Shown here piece after piece: positions 42,835 to 51,063 of a stretch of DNA of 64,000 nt. Every line of letters begins with the position of its first letter. Position 1 is the stretch's first letter. Source of the DNA: Mycolicibacterium xanthum (GTDB taxonomy: Bacteria; Actinomycetota; Actinomycetes; Mycobacteriales; Mycobacteriaceae); contig NZ_JAIFZS010000003.1 of assembly GCF_019710635.1 (NCBI RefSeq), positions 104,015 through 168,014 on the forward strand, given 5' to 3'. The notes beneath the pieces are model-generated. The model did not search any database, was not told where the DNA came from, and saw only the letters and a program-made list of their open reading frames with translations. A program made the translations under genes and the position numbers.

Positions 42835-43785
42835 CTACCGTGGCCGGGCGACGATCACCGGCGTCGGGGCCGCATCGACCACGGCCCGGCTCACCGAGCC
42901 CAGCAGCAGACCCGCGAATCCACCGCGGCCCCGGCTGCCGATCACGACGAGCTGTGCCGAGGCGGAGTTCTCGACGAGAAGACGAGCCGGCCTGCCGCTG
43001 ACCACGAGGCGGCGAACCGTGACGGTGGGATGGCGTTGCTGCCACGGCTCCAGCCACTGCGCCAGAGCGTGGGTCTCACGGTCATGGATGTCCAGCCACT
43101 CGGCCGGCGACCAACCCATTCCCGGCGGACCCAGTTCGGCGAGGTCGCTCCAGGCGTGCAGGGCGATGAGGTCCACGCCGCGCCACGCCGCTTCGGCGAA
43201 ACCGATGTCGGCGGCCAGTTCGGACGTGGGCGAACCGTCGGTGCCGACGAGGACAGGAGCCCGCGACGGTGACGCGGAAGCCGACTGCTCACCGTGAACC
43301 GCGGCGACGGGACACTCCGCCCGGTGCAGCAGGCTCGCCGTGACCGATCCGAGCAACGTTTGGCGAATGGCGCCCTGCCCGTTGTATCCGAGCACCACCA
43401 TGTCCGCTCGGCTGGACAGATCGAGGAGTGCCGGGGCGGCCGCACCGTGGACGACCTCGGTGCGCACCGGCACCGGGGTCGAGTCGGGTAGGGTGCGCCG
43501 GACGACCTCGGCCGCGTCCTGAACGATCTGGGTAGCCTCGCTGTCTCGCCATTCAGCGAATCCGGCAGGAACCGGTACCGGCCCCCAGACCGCTGAAGGC
43601 GGAGGTAGCGGCTCCACCGCGTGCACGATTGTCAGTGCGGCCCCCCGCAGCGCTGCGTCTCGAGCGGCCCAACCGAGCGCAGCGGCCGAGGCCCGGGATC
43701 CATCGACGCCGACGACGATGCCGACCCCGCCCGGGTCGGCAGGTATCTCAGACCCGCTGGTCGGACTCGATGTCACTTCAAACAT
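42835..43785 (-). CDS. Universal stress protein with two Usp domains
   Basis: A 316-residue tandem Usp. Domain 1 (about 20-165): VVGVDGSRASAAALGWA, VVLGYNGQGAIRQTLLGSVT and CPVAAVH. Domain 2 (about 172-316): VLVGTDGSPTSELAADIGFA, VVIGSRGRGGFAGLLLGSVS and APTPVIV. Both keep a G-2x-G-9x-G-S/T-like ATP-binding loop. Mycobacterial two-domain Usps bind ATP and several belong to hypoxia regulons, but I see no DosR-type box in the 150 bp upstream. ATG 43785 gives the expected N-terminus. It lies 49 bp upstream of the V-ATPase genes on the same strand and may head their transcript. Confidence 0.9.
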   Translation of the reverse strand: MFEVTSSPTSGSEIPADPGGVGIVVGVDGSRASAAALGWAARDAALRGAALTIVHAVEPLPPPSAVWGPVPVPAGFAEWRDSEATQIVQDAAEVVRRTLPDSTPVPVRTEVVHGAAAPALLDLSSRADMVVLGYNGQGAIRQTLLGSVTASLLHRAECPVAAVHGEQSASASPSRAPVLVGTDGSPTSELAADIGFAEAAWRGVDLIALHAWSDLAELGPPGMGWSPAEWLDIHDRETHALAQWLEPWQQRHPTVTVRRLVVSGRPARLLVENSASAQLVVIGSRGRGGFAGLLLGSVSRAVVDAAPTPVIVARPR

Positions 43786-43936
43786 TATGGCACCGTGTGG
43801 ATTCCCTGTTGTCTGTTCTGCGGTGCGAACCGGGCGCGGGCCATGAGCTGACAGGGATTGCATCGAGACTGCGTGTACGGCGACGACGTGCGAGTGGACC
43901 CCGCCGTGAGCGCAGTCTCAGCGAGACCAGTCGTGT

Positions 43937-46480
43937 TCACCCGTCCAGCCGACCCGCGCCGATCATGCGCACCGCCACGTCGCCGCGCTCGTCGGCGTCG
44001 GCGAGGTCCACCTCCACGTCGAACCCCCAGTCGTGGTCGCCGGCCGGGTCGTCGAGGATTTGGCGCACCCGCCACAGTCCGGGCCGACGGTCGAAGACCA
44101 GCAGCGCCGGCCCGCGCGCGTCGGCGCCGGTGCCGAGGTCGTCGTGTTCGGCGAAGTACTCGTCGCCGAGTTCCTCCCAGCACTGCGCGGTCCAGCCCGA
44201 CCCGGCATCCAGCTCGCCGAGCTCGCCCCAGCGCCGCCGGGCGAACAACTGCACCCGGCGGAACAGCGCGTTGCGGACCATCGCGGTGAACGCGCGCTCG
44301 TTGGCCGTCACCGGACGCGCCTGCGGCGTTGCGTCGACCGGCTGATCGGGGTTGGTGAGCTGCTCCCATTCGTCGAGCAGGCTGGAGTCGACCTGGCGGA
44401 CCAGCTCACCCAGCCACTCGACGATGTCGGAGAGTTCCTCGGTGCGCGCGGTGGCCGGCACCCCGGACCGCAGCGCCTTGAACGCGTCGGACAGATACCG
44501 CAGCACCGCTCCCTCGGAGCGGGTCAGCCCGTATTCGCTGACGTACTCGCGGAAGGTCATGGCCCGCTCCCACATCTCGCGCACCACCGACTTGGGCGAG
44601 AGCCGCCCGTCGGCGGCCCACGGGTTGCTCTGCACATAGACCGCGTACGCGTGGCGAAGCAGCTCCTCGAGCGGCTTGGGGTAGCTGACCTCGTCGAGCA
44701 ACTCGATGCGCTCGTCGTACTCGATCCCGTCGGCCTTCATCTGTGCGACGGCCTCGCCCCTGGCCTTGTTCAACTGTGCGGCCAGTATCTGGCGGGGGTC
44801 CTCCAGGGTCGACTCGATGACCGAAACGACGTCCAGCGCATACGTTTCTGCGGCCGGATCGAGCAGATCGATGGCCGCCAGCGCGAACGTCGACAACGGC
44901 TGGTAGAGCGCGAATCCCGAGGGCAGGTCGACGGTCAGCCGGTAGCGCCGGCCGTCGGCGTCGGGGTGGTCGAGCCGTTCCACCACCCCGGCCTGCAGCA
45001 GCGAACGGGCGATGCCGACCGCCTCGCGGATGAGCTTGAGCTGGCGTTTGCGCGGTTCGTGGTTGTCGGTCAGCAGCCGGCGCATCGCGGCGAACGGGTC
45101 GCCGGGGCGGTCCACCACGTCCAGGATCATCGACGTGGACACCCGCATGTTGCTGGTCAGCCGCTCCGGTTCGGCCTCGATCAACCGTTTCATGGTGGCC
45201 TCGCTCCACGGCACCATGCCCTCGGGGGCCTTGCGGCGCACCAGCTTCCGCCGCTTCTTCGGGTCGTCGGCGACCTTGGCGAACTGCTTGAGGTTGGCCA
45301 CCTCGTGCTCGGGTGCCTGCACCACGACGGTGCCCGCGGTGTCGTAGCCGGCCCGCCCGGCCCGGCCGGCGATCTGATGGAACTCCCGGGCGTTGAGCAG
45401 CCGGGTGCGGGTGCCGTCGTATTTCGACAGGGCCGAGAACACCACGGTGCGGATCGGCACGTTGATGCCGACCCCGAGCGTGTCGGTACCGCAGATCACC
45501 TTCAGCAGACCGGCCTGGGCCAGTTGCTCCACCAGCCGGCGGTACTTGGGCAGCAGCCCGGCGTGATGGACGCCAGTGCCGTGCCGGACCAGCCGCGACA
45601 GCGTCGAACCGAACGCGGTGGAGAACCGGAAGTCGCCGATCAGCTCGGCGATGGCGGCCTTCTCCTGCTTGGTGCACACGTTGACGCTCATCAGCGCCTG
45701 GGCCCGCTCCAGGGCGGAGGCCTGGGTGAAATGCACGACGTAGACCGGGGTTTGGGCGGTGTCGATGAGTTCCTGGATGGTCTCGTGCATCGGCGTGGTG
45801 GCATAGGAGTAGAACAGCGGCACCGGCCGTTGCGCGTTGGCGACCAGCTCGGTCGGGCGGCCGGTGCGCCGGGTCAGGTCCTCGCGCAGGAAGCTCACGT
45901 CGCCGAGGGTGGCCGACATCAGCAGGAACTGGGCGCGCGGCAGCTCCAGCAGCGGCACCTGCCAGGCCCAGCCGCGGTCGGGGTCGCCGTAGAAGTGGAA
46001 CTCGTCCATCACGACCAGGCTGGGTTCGTTTCCAAAACGGCCGCCGCCGCCCTCCCGCAGCGCGATGTTCGCCAGCACCTCGGCCGTGCACGCGATGATC
46101 GGGGCGTCCGCGTTGACCGCGGCGTCGCCGGTCAGCATGCCGACGTTGTCGGCCCCGAAGATCCCGCACAGCGCGAAGAACTTCTCGCTGACCAGCGCCT
46201 TGATCGGCGCGGTGTAGTAGCTGCGCCGCGCCCCGGCCAGCGCCGCGTAGACGGCGCCGGTGGCCACCAGCGACTTTCCCGAGCCGGTCGGGGTGGCCAG
46301 GATGACGTTCGCGCCGCTGACCAGCTCGATCAGCGCCTCCTCCTGGGCGGGGTACAGCGGGGTCCCGGCGGATTCGGCCCACGCCGCGAACGACGCGAAC
46401 AGTTCGTCGGGGTCGTCCGCGATGTCACGCAGGGCGGACAGGTCGCCGGTGTCGTCGATCAGATCGGTGGTCGCGGTCAT
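43937..46480 (-). CDS. DEAD/DEAH-box helicase with C-terminal DUF3516 domain
   Basis: An 847-residue SF2 helicase of the Ski2-like type. Motif I ATPTGSGKS, Ia APIKAL, II VVMDEFHFYGD (DEFH), III MSAT, VI QIAGRAGRAGYD are in order within the first ~400 residues, and VHHAGLLPKYRRLVEQL precedes motif V-like GTDTLGVGIN. The C-terminal ~430 residues correspond to DUF3516, found in actinobacterial helicases of this type, involved in RNA or DNA unwinding of unknown target. ATG 46480 preceded by GGTGG; a GTG three codons earlier is possible. Confidence 0.9.
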   Translation of the reverse strand: MTATTDLIDDTGDLSALRDIADDPDELFASFAAWAESAGTPLYPAQEEALIELVSGANVILATPTGSGKSLVATGAVYAALAGARRSYYTAPIKALVSEKFFALCGIFGADNVGMLTGDAAVNADAPIIACTAEVLANIALREGGGGRFGNEPSLVVMDEFHFYGDPDRGWAWQVPLLELPRAQFLLMSATLGDVSFLREDLTRRTGRPTELVANAQRPVPLFYSYATTPMHETIQELIDTAQTPVYVVHFTQASALERAQALMSVNVCTKQEKAAIAELIGDFRFSTAFGSTLSRLVRHGTGVHHAGLLPKYRRLVEQLAQAGLLKVICGTDTLGVGINVPIRTVVFSALSKYDGTRTRLLNAREFHQIAGRAGRAGYDTAGTVVVQAPEHEVANLKQFAKVADDPKKRRKLVRRKAPEGMVPWSEATMKRLIEAEPERLTSNMRVSTSMILDVVDRPGDPFAAMRRLLTDNHEPRKRQLKLIREAVGIARSLLQAGVVERLDHPDADGRRYRLTVDLPSGFALYQPLSTFALAAIDLLDPAAETYALDVVSVIESTLEDPRQILAAQLNKARGEAVAQMKADGIEYDERIELLDEVSYPKPLEELLRHAYAVYVQSNPWAADGRLSPKSVVREMWERAMTFREYVSEYGLTRSEGAVLRYLSDAFKALRSGVPATARTEELSDIVEWLGELVRQVDSSLLDEWEQLTNPDQPVDATPQARPVTANERAFTAMVRNALFRRVQLFARRRWGELGELDAGSGWTAQCWEELGDEYFAEHDDLGTGADARGPALLVFDRRPGLWRVRQILDDPAGDHDWGFDVEVDLADADERGDVAVRMIGAGRLDG

Positions 46481-46573
46481 CGTGACCACCAGCCTGCCCC
46501 ACCCGTGGCTCGAGTCTGAACTCGTGTTCGAGAATTGTCGGAGATCTCGCGCACAAGCTCAGAATCGGCGCGC

Positions 46574-47659
46574 TCAGACCCCCGCGCCCACCTGCGCCGG
46601 CACCGGCTCCACGGTCACCTTGATGGCCTCGCCGTTCTTGACGATCTGGAACGCGTCGAGCACGTTCTCCAGTGGGATGTGGCGGGTGATCAGGTCCTTG
46701 ACCGGTACCTGTCCGGTGGAGATGTACTGCAGCGCCCGCTTGTTGTGTTCCGGTGCGGAGCCGTTGGCGCCGTGGATGTGCAGCTGGCGGTAGTGCACGA
46801 CGTTCGAGTCGCAGGTGATGGTCGGATCGGTCTTGGGCAGCCCGCCGAAGAACGAGATGCGCCCGTTGCGGGCGGCCATCGCGATCGCCTGTTCCTGGGC
46901 GACGTTGGCGGCGGTCGCGGTGATCACCACGTCGGCGCCACGCCCACCGGTCAGCTCCATCACCTTCTCGACGACGTCGACCTCGGCGCCGTTGATGATC
47001 CCGTCGGGCGAGACCGCATCGGCGGACATCTGCAGCCGGGCGGCGTTGACGTCCACCAGATAGATCGGCCCGCAGTTGTGCACGCCGCGGGCGATCCGGA
47101 TGTGCATGCAGCCGATCGGGCCCGCGCCGAACACCACGACGGTGTCGCCCGCCTCGATGCCCAGCAGTTCCTGCGCGTTGATCGCACACGCGAACGGTTC
47201 GGCCGCCGAGGCCTCGTCGAAGCCGACGTTGTCGGGGATCCGGTTCAGCCCGTCGACCTTGAGCACCTGCCGGGGCACGATCATGTACTCGGCGAAGCCG
47301 CCGTCGTACTGATAGCCCATCGAGGTCTGGTTCTGGCACACCGCCATCCAGCCCTTGTGGCACTCGTGGCACTCGCCGCACGGCACGGCCGCGATCACCT
47401 GGACCCGGTCGCCCTCCTGCCAGTTGCTGCCGTAGCGCGCGTTCACCTCGGCGCCGACCTCGACGATCTCGCCGGCGATCTCGTGGCCGATGGTCCGCGG
47501 CGGGGTCAGGTTCTGATGCCCGTTGTAGAAGATCTTGACGTCGGTTCCGCAGGTCGAACAGTTGCGGACCCGCAGCTTGACCTCGTCGGGGGCGCATGTC
47601 GGCTCGGGGACGTCCTCCAGGCGGACGTCTTCGGGGGCGTAGAAGCGCAGTGCCTTCAT
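46574..47659 (-). CDS. Zinc-dependent polyol/alcohol dehydrogenase (MDR family)
   Basis: A 361-residue zinc MDR. Catalytic zinc residues lie in NCSTCGTDVK and TIGHEIAGEIVEVG, structural zinc in VPCGECHECHKGWMAVC (four cysteines), and the NAD site in VVVFGAGPIGCMHIRIA followed by VDVNAARL, where the Asp favours NAD+. It is most similar in layout to sorbitol/xylitol or sugar-phosphate dehydrogenases. It is divergent from a mannitol-type PTS gene, so oxidation of the imported polyol phosphate (for example mannitol or glucitol phosphate to the ketose phosphate) is the likely role. ATG 47659 has AGAGGAA upstream. Confidence 0.85.
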   Translation of the reverse strand: MKALRFYAPEDVRLEDVPEPTCAPDEVKLRVRNCSTCGTDVKIFYNGHQNLTPPRTIGHEIAGEIVEVGAEVNARYGSNWQEGDRVQVIAAVPCGECHECHKGWMAVCQNQTSMGYQYDGGFAEYMIVPRQVLKVDGLNRIPDNVGFDEASAAEPFACAINAQELLGIEAGDTVVVFGAGPIGCMHIRIARGVHNCGPIYLVDVNAARLQMSADAVSPDGIINGAEVDVVEKVMELTGGRGADVVITATAANVAQEQAIAMAARNGRISFFGGLPKTDPTITCDSNVVHYRQLHIHGANGSAPEHNKRALQYISTGQVPVKDLITRHIPLENVLDAFQIVKNGEAIKVTVEPVPAQVGAGV

Positions 47660-47747
47660 GGTGGGTGATTCCTCTCGATTCGACCGCTGCATCGGTGTGC
47701 TCTCCAGCACTCTATCGGTGATACGGGCATAAAACCACTAAAAATCC

Positions 47748-47763
47748 TGACCATTTTTGACCG
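47748..47763 (+). promoter_or_regulatory. Putative operator repeat 1 of the PTS/dehydrogenase intergenic region
   Basis: TGACCATTTTTGACCG contains two direct TGACC words 10 bp apart. The same arrangement recurs exactly 50 bp downstream. It lies upstream of the predicted mtlA -35 box and inside the probable promoter zone of the divergent dehydrogenase gene. Candidate binding site for the DeoR-type regulator encoded at 49875. Confidence 0.55.
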
Positions 47764-47768
47764 AATGC

Positions 47769-47798
47769 TTGCACTCATGCCCGTTTGTGCGGTCTAAT
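47769..47798 (+). promoter_or_regulatory. Predicted promoter of the mannitol-type PTS operon
   Basis: TTGCAC (47769-47774), 18-bp spacer, TCTAAT (47793-47798). Transcription would start around 47805 and give a leader of about 45 bases with GGAGG before the ATG at 47850. The second operator repeat begins on the last base of the -10 box, so a bound repressor would block initiation. Confidence 0.55.
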
Positions 47799-47813
47799 GA
47801 CCATATGTGACCG
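47798..47813 (+). promoter_or_regulatory. Putative operator repeat 2 overlapping the mtlA transcription start
   Basis: TGACCATATGTGACCG has the same TGACC-N5-TGACCG form as repeat 1. Its distance of exactly 50 bp from repeat 1 puts both on nearly the same face of the helix (about five turns), which suits cooperative or looped binding. Confidence 0.55.
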
Positions 47814-47849
47814 GCGTCACCTGCCGGAACAGGACAACGGAGGACGTGA

Positions 47850-49850
47850 ATGTCAGCAACTACCCAGGACGCATCGCCGCGGACCGGCACGCGGGTGCGG
47901 ATCCAGAAACTCGGCACCGCGCTGTCCAACATGGTCATGCCCAACATCGGCGCGTTCATCGCCTGGGGCCTGATCACCGCGCTGTTCATCGAGGCCGGGT
48001 GGTTGACCGGCATCTTCAGCGGATTGAGGGACCCAGGCGGCTGGGTGGCCCAGATCGGCGGCTGGGGTGACTACGAGGGCGCCGGCATCGTCGGCCCGAT
48101 GATCACCTACCTGCTGCCGATCCTGATCGGCTACACCGGCGGCCGGATGGTGTACGGCACCCGCGGCGCCGTGGTCGGCGCCATCGCCACGATGGGCGTG
48201 GTCACCGGCTCGGACATCCCGATGTTCATGGGCGCCATGATCATGGGCCCGCTCGGCGGCTGGTTGATGAAGAAGATCGACTCGATCTGGGACGGCAAGA
48301 TCAAGCCGGGCTTCGAGATGCTGATCGACAACTTCTCCTCCGGCATCCTCGGGTTGATCCTGGCGGCCTTCGGCTTCTTCGGCATCGGGCCCATCGTCTC
48401 GTCGATCACCCGCGCCGCAGGCGACGTCGTCGACTTCCTGGTCAACAACGATCTGCTGCCGCTGACGTCGCTGCTGATCGAGCCCGCCAAGGTGCTGTTC
48501 CTCAACAACGCCATCAACCACGGTGTGCTGACCCCGTTGGGTACCACGCAGGCGCTGGAAACGGGCAAGTCCATCCTGTTCCTGCTCGAGACCAATCCCG
48601 GCCCCGGCCTGGGTGTGCTGCTGGCGTTCATGGTGTTCGGCAAGGGTGCCGCCCGGGCGTCGGCGCCGGGTGCCGCGGTCATCCAGTTCTTCGGCGGCAT
48701 CCACGAGATCTACTTCCCGTACGTGCTGATGAAGCCGAAGCTGATCGCCGCGACCATCCTCGGCGGCATGACCGGCGTGTTCATCAACGTGCTGTTCGGG
48801 TCCGGGCTGCGGGCCCCCGCCGCACCGGGATCGATCATCGCGATCTACGCCCAGACCCCCGCCGACAGCTTCATCGGCGTGACGCTGGCGGTGCTCGGGG
48901 CCACCGGGGTGTCGTTCGCGGTCGCCTCGCTGCTGCTGAAGACCGACAAGGCCGACGACGAGCAGGACCTCGCCGCCGCCACCGCGTCGATGGAGTCGAT
49001 GAAGGGCAAGAAGTCCAGCGTGGCCTCGACGCTGGTCGCCCCTGGAGCAGTTCTGGCGGGCCCCATCCACAGCATCGTGTTCGCCTGCGACGCCGGCATG
49101 GGTTCCTCGGCGATGGGTGCGTCGGTGCTGCGCAAGAAGATCAAGCAGGCCGGCTACAGCGATATCAAGGTCACCAACTCGGCGATCTCGAACCTGAACG
49201 ACACCTACGACCTCGTCGTCTCGCACCGTGATCTGACCGAGCGGGCCCGACAACGGACCGGTTCGGCGATCCACGTGTCGGTCGACGACTTCATGGGCAG
49301 CCCCCGCTACGACGAGATCGTCGAGCAACTCGCGCAGACCAACGGCGGCGGTTCGGCCGAGGCAGAAGCCGCGACGGCGGCCGAGCCCGACGGCGTCGAC
49401 GGGGCCGCCGACGCGCCCGCCGACGAGGTGCTGACTCTGGACTCGATCGTGCTGAGCGGGTCGGCCAGGACGGCCGACGACGCGATCGACGAGGCCGGTC
49501 AGCTGCTGGTCTCCGCCGGTGCGGTCGAGCCCGCCTACATCGACGCCATGCACGAGCGGGAGAAGTCGATCTCGACCTACATGGGCAACGGGCTGGCCAT
49601 TCCGCACGGCACCAACGACGCCAAGGACTCGATCAGGCATACCGGACTGTCCTTCGTGCGCTACCCCGAGCCGATCGACTGGAACGGCAAGCCGGCCGAG
49701 TTCGTCGTCGGGATCGCCGGTGCGGGCAAGGACCATATGGCGTTGCTGACCAAGATCGCCCAGGTGTTCCTCAAGCCCGACGATGTCGCCAGGCTCCGGG
49801 AAGCCCAGACGTCCGAGGAGGTCAAGGCGATCCTCACCAATGGCAGCTAG
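47850..49850 (+). CDS. mtlA: Mannitol-type PTS EIICBA permease
   Basis: A 666-residue fused transporter. EIIC (about 15-360) is a multi-span membrane domain with MVMPNIGAFIAWGLITALFI, FLNNAINHGVLTPLG and the GGIHEIYFPYVLMKP substrate loop of mannitol permeases. EIIB has the phosphocysteine C413 in VFACDAGMGSSAMGASVLRKK. After an acidic Ala-rich linker (about 495-530) EIIA carries phosphohistidine H586 in GLAIPHGTNDAKDS. All three domains look intact, so it could phosphorylate its polyol during uptake if HPr and EI exist elsewhere in the genome. Followed 24 bp later by its DeoR regulator. Confidence 0.93.
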   Translation: MSATTQDASPRTGTRVRIQKLGTALSNMVMPNIGAFIAWGLITALFIEAGWLTGIFSGLRDPGGWVAQIGGWGDYEGAGIVGPMITYLLPILIGYTGGRMVYGTRGAVVGAIATMGVVTGSDIPMFMGAMIMGPLGGWLMKKIDSIWDGKIKPGFEMLIDNFSSGILGLILAAFGFFGIGPIVSSITRAAGDVVDFLVNNDLLPLTSLLIEPAKVLFLNNAINHGVLTPLGTTQALETGKSILFLLETNPGPGLGVLLAFMVFGKGAARASAPGAAVIQFFGGIHEIYFPYVLMKPKLIAATILGGMTGVFINVLFGSGLRAPAAPGSIIAIYAQTPADSFIGVTLAVLGATGVSFAVASLLLKTDKADDEQDLAAATASMESMKGKKSSVASTLVAPGAVLAGPIHSIVFACDAGMGSSAMGASVLRKKIKQAGYSDIKVTNSAISNLNDTYDLVVSHRDLTERARQRTGSAIHVSVDDFMGSPRYDEIVEQLAQTNGGGSAEAEAATAAEPDGVDGAADAPADEVLTLDSIVLSGSARTADDAIDEAGQLLVSAGAVEPAYIDAMHEREKSISTYMGNGLAIPHGTNDAKDSIRHTGLSFVRYPEPIDWNGKPAEFVVGIAGAGKDHMALLTKIAQVFLKPDDVARLREAQTSEEVKAILTNGS

Positions 49851-49874
49851 CCGTTCGATAAGTACGGTGGCCTA

Positions 49875-50633
49875 GTGGATTCCGACACCCGCCAGAGCCG
49901 GATCGTCGAATTCGCCCGCACCCGTGGGCGAGTGGAGGTGGTCTCGCTCGCGACCGAACTCGATGTCGCGAGTGAGACCATCCGGCGAGACCTGAAGGTG
50001 CTGGCGGGTCGTCGGCTGCTCAAACGGGTGCACGGCGGTGCGGTGCCGCTGGAGACGGCGGCCTTCGAGTCGGGCGTCGAATACCGCAGCCAGGTCGACC
50101 TCGCGCAGAAGCACCGGATCGCCGCCGCCGCAGCCGATCTGCTGCACGGTGCCGAAACCGTCTATCTGGACGAGGGATTCACCCCCCGGTTGATCGCCGA
50201 ACGGCTGGCCGATCGGGAGCTGACGGTGGTGACGTCGTCGCTGCTGGCGGCCGAGGCGCTCGCGCACAGCCGCTCGGTCACCGTGCTGCTGCTCGGCGGG
50301 CGGATGCGCGGGCGGACACTGGCGACGGTGGGCCACTGGGCGGTGGACATGCTCGCCGGCATGGTGATCGACGTGGCCTTCCTCGGCACCAACGGAATCT
50401 CGCTGGAACACGGGCTCACCACCCCAGACCCCGCGGTCGCCGCGGTGAAGAGCACCGCGGTGCGGGTGGCGCGCCGCCCCATCCTGGTGGCGGCGGACTC
50501 GAAATTCGGGGAGAGCAGCTTCTGCCGCTTCGGGGCGGTGTCCGACTTCGAATCGATCGTCACCGGTTCGGAACTGCCCGCCGCCGAGGCGCGGCGTTAC
50601 GAATTGCTCGGGCCGGTCGTCGTCCGGGCCTGA
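49875..50633 (+). CDS. DeoR-family transcriptional regulator of the polyol PTS locus
   Basis: A 252-residue DeoR-type repressor. N-terminal winged HTH: RQSRIVEFARTRGRVEVVSL, ATELDVASETIRRDLKVLAG, LLKRVHGGAVP. C-terminal sugar-phosphate-sensing domain with VYLDEGFTPRLIAERL, LTVVTSSLLAAEAL, VLLLGGRMRG, FLGTNGISLEHGLTTPD and VAADSKFGESSFCRFG, the set expected of DeoR sensors. GTG start at 49875. It is the distal gene of the mtlA transcript and the natural candidate to bind the paired TGACC repeats; the inducer would be a polyol or ketose phosphate. Confidence 0.9.
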   Translation: MDSDTRQSRIVEFARTRGRVEVVSLATELDVASETIRRDLKVLAGRRLLKRVHGGAVPLETAAFESGVEYRSQVDLAQKHRIAAAAADLLHGAETVYLDEGFTPRLIAERLADRELTVVTSSLLAAEALAHSRSVTVLLLGGRMRGRTLATVGHWAVDMLAGMVIDVAFLGTNGISLEHGLTTPDPAVAAVKSTAVRVARRPILVAADSKFGESSFCRFGAVSDFESIVTGSELPAAEARRYELLGPVVVRA

Positions 50634-50647
50634 CGCCGTCGGCGACG

Positions 50648-50755
50648 GGGCCGCAATCGTCGCCCTCGGCGACCGGACCTCAATCGTCGCCCTCGGCGAC
50701 CGGACCTCAATCGTCGCCCTCGGCGACCGGACCTCAATCGTCGCCCTCGGCGACG
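50648..50755. repeat. 27-bp tandem repeat (about four copies) at the 3' end of a DUF5709-like gene
   Basis: The 20-base core starting CAATCGTCGCC recurs at 50654, 50681, 50708 and 50735, a strict 27-bp period with nearly identical units. On the minus strand each unit reads VAEGDD-stop then GP, so the unit is a copy of the last codons and stop of the gene that ends at 50734. In the outermost copy the stop codon TGA has become TGC. It sits between the DeoR gene and the DUF5709-like gene. Confidence 0.9.
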
Positions 50756-51024
50756 GTGTAGAACGAGTCGCCGTCCTCCGGCGTGCCGTCGATCTGCCCC
50801 AGGGTGTGACGGTCGGTCGCGGCACGTGACGGTTCGGCCGGTGACAGCACGTCGGGTACCTCGGCGGCGAGTCGTTCGTCGAGGGTCTGACCTTCCTCGG
50901 CGTCGATCCACTCGTCGGGCGGGTCGACGACGATGTCGCCGTCGTCGTTGCGCACCTCGTCGGAATCCAGCGATTCACTGGGGCCCAGGGTGTTGTCGGG
51001 TCCACCGTCGTCGTAGTCGCTCAT
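50734..51024 (-). CDS. Small acidic DUF5709-like protein
   Basis: A 96-residue very acidic protein: NTLGPSESLDSDEVRNDDGD, PPDEWIDAEEGQTLDERLAA, EVPDVLSPAEPSRAA, ending FYTVAEGDD. The PSESLD and EGxTLDxRLAxExPD words match the DUF5709 family of actinobacteria, of unknown role and probably disordered. The final VAEGDD-stop unit is the first copy of a 27-bp tandem repeat, so its C-terminus could change length by stop loss or gain. No signal peptide. Upstream neighbour is convergent in function only by proximity, with 40 bp to the next gene end. Confidence 0.72.
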   Translation of the reverse strand: MSDYDDGGPDNTLGPSESLDSDEVRNDDGDIVVDPPDEWIDAEEGQTLDERLAAEVPDVLSPAEPSRAATDRHTLGQIDGTPEDGDSFYTVAEGDD

Positions 51025-51063
51025 GCCCCGAGTGTGCCATCGTCTGCGGAGCGCCCTGGCCGG

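Noticed and set aside
43786..43936. DosR-type hypoxia box upstream of the universal stress protein
   Set aside because: No palindrome of the GGGAC...GTCCC type was found in the 150 bp upstream.
44033..46519. An open frame of about 828 codons on the plus strand
   Set aside because: It is fully antisense to the DUF3516 helicase, has no domain pattern, and such long shadow frames are common in high-GC DNA.
47853..49736. An open frame of about 627 codons on the minus strand
   Set aside because: It is antisense to the PTS EIICBA gene, whose protein matches its family along its length; the antisense product is Arg/Gly/His-rich noise.
50648..50755. Direct repeats resembling a small CRISPR array
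   Set aside because: The 27-bp units are contiguous with no unique spacers, and no cas genes are nearby; it is a minisatellite.
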